The position numbers and the translations under genes are program-made. The notes under the pieces are model-generated. The model saw only the letters and a program-made list of their open reading frames with translations, was not told where the DNA came from and did no database searches. Shown in pieces: positions 59,995 to 64,000 of a DNA stretch of 64,000 nucleotides. Source of the DNA: Planctomycetota bacterium (GTDB lineage Bacteria > Planctomycetota > Planctomycetia > Planctomycetales > Planctomycetaceae). Every line of letters starts with the position of its first letter. Within the stretch, counting starts at the first letter, position 1. The stretch lies in NCBI GenBank assembly GCA_014584345.1, contig JACTNB010000017.1, positions 166,276-230,275 of the forward strand. The letters run 5' to 3'.

Positions 59995-60813
59995 GTGATT
60001 GGCCTGTTTGCGACGCCGATCACTTTACTCCCCTTCACCAATTCCCTGGTGCAGGATGCGCTGGTCGATGCAGCCCTCTGGGCGTACAACAACCCCAGCC
60101 AAGCGGGCCATCTGTTCCTGGATGCCGTGGGCCTGGTGCCGGGCTTGGGCGAACCTGCGGATGCGATCAATTCGATCTGGTATTCGCTGGAAGGGGACAC
60201 AACCAATGCCGCCCTCAGCCTGGCGGCGGCCGTACCGATCGTGGGCTGGTTCAGCACGGGGGGTAAGTATTTCAGCAAAGTGACGGGCGCCCTCCCCGTC
60301 ACCGCGTTTAAGCAAATCACCAGCAGCATCGGGAGTTTCGTTGGCACCACGCTGGATTATGTGAAACGGATTCGGATTGAAATCAATCCCAACCCCGGGC
60401 TCTTCTCTTTTGGCCCGGATTTGTTTTCGCAGACCATTAAGATAAAATTGGTGCCACGGGGACTGATCGATGGCTTTGACTTTGGAAAGCACTTGAGGGA
60501 ATTGATCGGTGATCCACCGAAAGGCATGGTTGATCCCCATGCTCACCACATCTTGTTCAAGAAGGGCTTGGGCCCTGCACAACAAGCATTGGTGGAAGAG
60601 GGGCAGGCGATACTGCGAAAGGTCGGGATCGATCCGATTTACGGCAAGGATAATCTCATCTGGGCGCCTTGGCGAGTTGCCGAGCAGCACGGGATCGAAT
60701 CGTTGACCAAGGTTGTGGATGAATTGCGTGCTTTGGATCGTGCAGGTGGGGACTACAACGACTTTGTTGATCTGCTTAAGAAGCTTGGCAGAATTGCAGC
60801 CGAGAGGAGTTGA
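59995..60813 (+). CDS. Polymorphic toxin C-terminal cassette: pre-toxin (PT-TG) plus AHH nuclease
   Basis: This 272-residue product is an orphan toxin tip. Residues 39-92 form a pre-toxin domain (LDAVGLVPGLGEPADAINS, GDTTNAALSLAAAVP). The C-terminus (about 180-272) fits the AHH nuclease group: PHAHHILFKKG (A183-H184-H185), then a spaced GKDNLIWAPWR. No signal, Rhs/YD repeats or secretion domain precedes it. The start is GTG at 59995, and the frame is open only back to a TAG at 59956, which suggests truncation from a longer toxin. An ankyrin-repeat immunity gene follows two bases after its stop. The pre-toxin DNA is nearly identical to that at 61442. Confidence 0.8.
   Translation: MIGLFATPITLLPFTNSLVQDALVDAALWAYNNPSQAGHLFLDAVGLVPGLGEPADAINSIWYSLEGDTTNAALSLAAAVPIVGWFSTGGKYFSKVTGALPVTAFKQITSSIGSFVGTTLDYVKRIRIEINPNPGLFSFGPDLFSQTIKIKLVPRGLIDGFDFGKHLRELIGDPPKGMVDPHAHHILFKKGLGPAQQALVEEGQAILRKVGIDPIYGKDNLIWAPWRVAEQHGIESLTKVVDELRALDRAGGDYNDFVDLLKKLGRIAAERS
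60112..60229 (+). repeat. Pre-toxin DNA repeat, copy A
   Basis: This block of about 118 bp encodes most of the pre-toxin domain in the first cassette. It matches 61442-61559 with about six differences by hand alignment, whereas flanking DNA on both sides is unrelated. It is a natural site for homologous exchange of toxin tips. Confidence 0.88.
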
Positions 60814-60815
60814 AC

Positions 60816-61325
60816 ATGTTAGATATCGACATCCAGATTCATAAGAAGATTAGAACTGCAATTAAACAGGGAGACCTTGAAACTCTGTCAAAGATGATTG
60901 GCGAGGAAAGAAGCCGCCTTGCTTGGAATGTTCGACCATTTGGATCGTGGCTACATATTGCCGCTTCGAACGGGCAGTTGAGAATTTTAGAATGGCTAAT
61001 AGGGCAAGGGATGGACGTGAATCAGAAGGCTGGCATTTCTGACAGTAGCCCTTTGGACGAAGCGGCGTCGAACGGTCATCTCGAATCCGTTCAATGTCTT
61101 CTTAATCACGGGGCGAAGCTCGACGTGTCCAATTCAGTCGGAAACCCACTTTTTGGAGCAATATACGGAGGGCATACAGAGGTCGCCAGACTTCTCATCG
61201 ACAGCGGCATTGACACGACAGTGAAATACTCCGGGGAGAATATGACAAACATGGATGCTCTTGCCTTTGCCAAAGAATGGGGCCGAAGCGAGATCGTTGA
61301 TATGTTGATGCGGAAACCAAAGTAA
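60816..61325 (+). CDS. Ankyrin-repeat immunity protein candidate
   Basis: This product of 169 residues has four ankyrin-like repeats (WLHIAASNGQLRILEWLIGQ, PLDEAASNGHLESVQCLLNH, LFGAIYGGHTEVARLLIDSG, ALAFAKEWGRSEIVDMLM). Ankyrin-repeat proteins are a known class of immunity protein in polymorphic toxin systems. GAGAGGAGT lies seven bases before the ATG at 60816, which sits two bases beyond the toxin stop. It lacks a signal sequence, so it should act in the cytoplasm against an imported nuclease. Base composition is richer in A and T than its neighbours, suggesting transfer. Confidence 0.8.
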   Translation: MLDIDIQIHKKIRTAIKQGDLETLSKMIGEERSRLAWNVRPFGSWLHIAASNGQLRILEWLIGQGMDVNQKAGISDSSPLDEAASNGHLESVQCLLNHGAKLDVSNSVGNPLFGAIYGGHTEVARLLIDSGIDTTVKYSGENMTNMDALAFAKEWGRSEIVDMLMRKPK

Positions 61326-61381
61326 CTAGCGGGTGGCCTCTCCCTGAAAGAGTTGAATTTGTCAGGTGGGTTTTGGGGAGT

Positions 61382-62527
61382 ATGGGGCGTACGTTGATCG
61401 TCACAGCGCCACGGTCTGTTCAAATGTGTCCGTACGGGCACCTGTTCCTGGATGCCGTGGGCCTGGTGCCGGGCCTGGGCGAAGCGGCGGATGCGATCAA
61501 TTCGATCTGGTATTCTCTCGAAGGGGACACAACCAACGCCGCCCTCAGCCTGGCGGCAGTCGTTCCGTTTGCTGGTTGGGCGGCAACTGGTGGTAAAGTG
61601 ATGAGTAAAATCCCACTTCCGTCTTTTGCGGAGGCGTCCGGGAAAATTCTCAATAAAGTCGATGACGCGCTGGAAAGTGCGAAGCGTATTGAACTTCCTG
61701 TTATACAGGAATGGTGCTTCGCACCCGACACGTTAGTTGAGACTCCGTCAGGAAAACGGAGGATTGATGAAATCCGAGAGGGCGAATCGGTCTTTGCTTT
61801 TGATTTCGCGAGCGGGCAATGGGTGGCGCGGCAAGTCCAGGCCTGCCATCACAGCCGATACTTGGGCGCGGTCATCGAAATCACGACCGAGCATGGTTCG
61901 GTCGAAGCGACGGCGTATCATCCGTTCTGGGTGCTGGACGGGCACGATCTGGAAAATCGACCGCGTCCACGAGAATTGGGCGTCAACGAAGATGAAGGGC
62001 TGTCGGTTCGCGGACGTTGGGTCAACTCGCATGATTTGTTCGCTGGGGACCTACTGCTGACGCAAGCTGGCCGTCAACTCCGCGTCTTGTCAATCAGGCA
62101 GCGATACGAAGAATCCTTCGAAGTATGCAACCTGACGATCGATACCAACCACTCCTTTGCCGTTGGCAACGACGGCTTACTGGTGCATAATACGGGCGGG
62201 TGTGGCAAGTGGGGAATAAATGCCCCAAGGGGAATAGTCAGCGGACATAACCCACCGATAAGCTCACGGCAAAAACTTCATGTTGATGGTACGCCCGGGA
62301 AATCTCAGTTCAATCCCGGTGTCGATGTTGAAGGTGTTGTCAGAACCGCATGGGAAGGCGGAACCCCTGTCTTTGACAAGAACGGGAAGTTCCTCGGTAA
62401 AAGGTTCACGTTTGACACACCCATTGGAACATCACCCTCAGGTCATCCGCAAAACTCTATCTTCGTGCATTGGAGTCCAAACCATGGAATTCATGGCGTT
62501 CCAACAACGGTGGGGACGACACCATGA
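61382..62527 (+). CDS. Polymorphic toxin cassette: pre-toxin, Hint self-cleavage domain and toxin tip
   Basis: This 381-residue product has a pre-toxin domain (residues 20-72, LDAVGLVPGLGEAADAINS), a Hint autoproteolytic domain (about 112-270: CFAPDTLVETPSGKRRIDEI, ITTEHGSVEATAYHPFWVL, ending in NDGLLVHN), and a C-terminal toxin domain (about 284-381). The tip shows QKLHVDGTPGKSQF, FDTPIGTSPSGHPQN and VHWSPNHGIHGVPT. This spacing of H, GT, KS, IG and VHxS...H resembles polymorphic toxin type 50 from memory; an HMM is needed. The start is uncertain (ATG 61382 or TTG 61373). No delivery domain is present. Its stop overlaps the next gene as ATGA. Confidence 0.8.
   Translation: MGRTLIVTAPRSVQMCPYGHLFLDAVGLVPGLGEAADAINSIWYSLEGDTTNAALSLAAVVPFAGWAATGGKVMSKIPLPSFAEASGKILNKVDDALESAKRIELPVIQEWCFAPDTLVETPSGKRRIDEIREGESVFAFDFASGQWVARQVQACHHSRYLGAVIEITTEHGSVEATAYHPFWVLDGHDLENRPRPRELGVNEDEGLSVRGRWVNSHDLFAGDLLLTQAGRQLRVLSIRQRYEESFEVCNLTIDTNHSFAVGNDGLLVHNTGGCGKWGINAPRGIVSGHNPPISSRQKLHVDGTPGKSQFNPGVDVEGVVRTAWEGGTPVFDKNGKFLGKRFTFDTPIGTSPSGHPQNSIFVHWSPNHGIHGVPTTVGTTP
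61442..61559 (+). repeat. Pre-toxin DNA repeat, copy B
   Basis: This is the second copy of the pre-toxin block (see 60112-60229). The first 60 codon positions are almost identical; divergence begins at GCGGCAGTCGT. It lies directly after a short non-homologous lead, as expected if a new tip was joined at this site. Confidence 0.88.
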
Positions 62528-62998
62528 CCAATAGAATTACGATAGACGACATCACCGAGTCGATACATAGCCAGTTCGATAAGGGACCGCCTAACGGCTG
62601 GCTTCTTGGATGGGACGAGTCTCGCTGCTTTGCACTGATCAGTGCCGCTGCTGCCCCACATCCCACCAGCAACCATACATCATTCGACTACGGGTTTTGC
62701 AATTGGTTCGAGGTGCGTATCGACAGCGAGGGCGATGACCGCTACTGGACGCTGACGATCAAGTTGAGCTTCATCGCACCGGCATACTGCATTCATTGGA
62801 CGCAGTATGAAAGTCCGACCCAAGGGGCTGTCATTCCTGCTGCACCAGTTGGCTACAAGATCGTTGAGGATAAGGTGCGTATTGCTGCGGAGAACGCAGG
62901 TTTTTTCGGGATTCCCACTGAGTGGTGCGAAAAACAGTTGCTAGGCGTGGAGCTTGAACTGAGCGGCACAGAGAATGTGACTTTGGGCAAGTGTCTAT

Positions 62999-63018
<20 letters not shown>
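62524..63018 (+). CDS. Probable immunity protein of the Hint toxin, family unknown
   Basis: This 164-residue protein has no family I recognise. It is predicted soluble, with a compact alpha/beta composition, aromatic-rich (SFDYGFCNWFEVRIDSEGDD, WTLTIKLSFIAPAYCIHW) and without a signal peptide. The ATG at 62524 overlaps the toxin stop by four bases (ATGA), the arrangement of toxin-immunity pairs, and is the basis for the call. A slightly lower GC content than the core genome fits acquisition. Its end overlaps an opposing small gene by 20 bases. Confidence 0.68.
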
Positions 63019-63283
<265 letters not shown>

Positions 63284-63771
63284 GCTGGTATCTACGCACG
63301 GGCTGACCCATTCCCATGCGTGCGTGAGCGGTTGCGGTGGCATAAAGAAAAAGAACCGGGCGAAGCCGATGCAGGGGCCAGAGCGACCACCTTTGCCACC
63401 AGCTTTTTCGCCTTCGATTGATGCAATGTTCTTTTTGTTACAGCCATCGCCCTGACCGAAGCGACAGCACCAACAAATCAATCATCCGCACCATCACGCC
63501 ACCGGCCTTGCCTTCGCTCTGGCTCCAGCGATTGCGGACAACTTCCGCCGATGGCCTTGCGAGCAAACGAGCAAAGTCATTCGCAGCGGCAAACCCTCTG
63601 CGAGCAAACGAGCAAAGTCCCTGCCTGCCGCCTGACCTTTGCTCGCAATCGCTGCGAGCAAAGTGCGTGCAAAGCGAGCAAAGCCCAGCAACACCCTTTG
63701 CTCGTTTGCTCGCAACACGGGGGCGATGGGAAAGGGGATGGCAAGTGGGGGGATGGGGATTTATTGATGCG
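63284..63771. other. Repeat-rich non-coding stretch
   Basis: This region holds no convincing gene. It contains the 18-base direct and inverted repeats listed separately (63559-63713), and the DNA between them is G/C-biased and low in complexity. Confidence 0.5.
63559..63713. repeat. 18-base direct and inverted repeat cluster
   Basis: The unit GCGAGCAAACGAGCAAAG occurs at 63559-63576 and 63600-63617. Its exact reverse complement is at 63696-63713. Shorter versions (GCGAGCAAAG) are at 63654-63663 and 63674-63683, and CTTTGCTCGC at 63637-63646 pairs with 63654-63663 as a 10-bp stem with a 7-base loop. Spacing is irregular, so this is not a CRISPR array. Confidence 0.85.
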
Positions 63772-63867
63772 TCAGACTTCGACCGGCTTCCGCTCCAACG
63801 CCTTGTAGATCGTCTTTCGGGTCAGACCCACCGTGCGAGCGATGGAAGCGACCGTGGCGGGTGGCAC
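63772..63867 (-). pseudogene. Serine-recombinase-type C-terminal helix-turn-helix fragment
   Basis: On the minus strand these 31 codons encode TVASIARTVGLTRKTIYKAL, which matches the C-terminal HTH of resolvase/invertase-type serine recombinases. The catalytic domain is missing: frames upstream close at a TAA near 63874. It may be a remnant of a recombinase, or a small stand-alone DNA-binding peptide. It lies between the 18-base repeat cluster and two palindromic repeats. Confidence 0.65.
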
Positions 63868-63939
63868 CGGTTAACGCGTAAGCGGTTACCGGTGTGGCAT
63901 CGCGGGTGGCACCGGTTGACGCGGTAGCGGCTACCGGTG
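63857..63939. repeat. Two 45-bp-spaced palindromic repeats
   Basis: GCGGGTGGCACCGGTT begins at 63857 and again at 63902. Each copy continues to a second ACCGGT (ending near 63892 and 63938), so each is bounded by ACCGGT on both sides. The two copies differ at about four positions. They abut the recombinase-like fragment and could be recombination sites. Confidence 0.75.
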
Positions 63940-64000
63940 GGACGCAGTCACAAGAGGTTTACCCTGGCCATTCGATAGGAATTCCCACGGTCCGATGTTG

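Noticed and set aside
63559..63713. Possible CRISPR array
   Set aside because: Repeats are 10-18 bases, irregularly spaced and in both orientations, with no unique spacers and no cas genes.

Overview
The window reads as a chromosomal segment of a member of the Planctomycetota. The evidence is a DUF1559 protein with a prepilin-like N-terminus and an H-X9-DG motif, a secreted sulfatase, an spd/mitochondrial-type elongation factor G, an EboE-like TIM barrel, a kinase-like protein with a non-catalytic active site, a MerR-like/REC fusion regulator, a Flp-like mini-pilin, and a pterin enzyme paired with a CitG-like enzyme. Most genes are moderately GC-rich. No rRNA or tRNA gene was recognised.

Positions 1-20,500 lie mainly on the minus strand. 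They hold floA (membrane microdomain scaffold); an ECF sigma factor with a membrane anti-sigma-like protein and a third membrane protein; an EboE-like/methyltransferase pair on the plus strand; a GNAT acetyltransferase and two D-Ala-D-Ala-ligase-like ATP-grasp proteins; galM, ppk1 and ppx; a ROK sugar kinase; a plus-strand regulator/histidine kinase pair; tsaD; and a ctp-type protease. Three copies of a dispersed element with palindromic arms (about 40-268, 7012-7226 and 18892-19017) sit just beyond the 3' ends of minus-strand genes.

Positions 21,000-33,400 hold a Flp-like pilin, a PTPS/CitG-like pair, fusA, a UxaC-like isomerase, a DUF1559 protein, a sulfatase, an ArsR regulator, carA and ndk. 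Positions 33,400-49,000 hold a predicted membrane pseudokinase, a YpeA-like acetyltransferase, a degenerate flavoprotein-fold protein, two tandem SPFH/band-7 proteins, a PhyH-like dioxygenase, a sulfur/persulfide operon (arsR, rhodanese, CoA-disulfide reductase-rhodanese) with a visible operator inside its promoter, and the conserved phoH-pgpH-ybeY RNA-metabolism cluster. Positions 49,000-59,800 hold an ExeA-type ATPase, an unassigned membrane protein, a 1718-residue secreted propeller/TPR-like protein and a membrane histidine kinase.

The accessory part is 59,995-64,000. Two C-terminal toxin cassettes, each followed by its own probable immunity gene, share a nearly identical block of about 118 bp encoding a pre-toxin (PT-TG) domain. 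The first toxin ends in an AHH-type nuclease and is paired with an ankyrin-repeat immunity protein. The second has a Hint self-cleaving domain and an H/GT/KS...VHWS...HGVPT toxin tip, and is paired with a protein I do not recognise. Neither carries an N-terminal delivery module. They are followed by a small unassigned gene, an array of 18-base direct and inverted repeats, two 45-bp-spaced palindromic repeats and a stub of a serine-recombinase helix-turn-helix. This looks like a recombination-driven store of toxin tips and is the most interesting part of the window.
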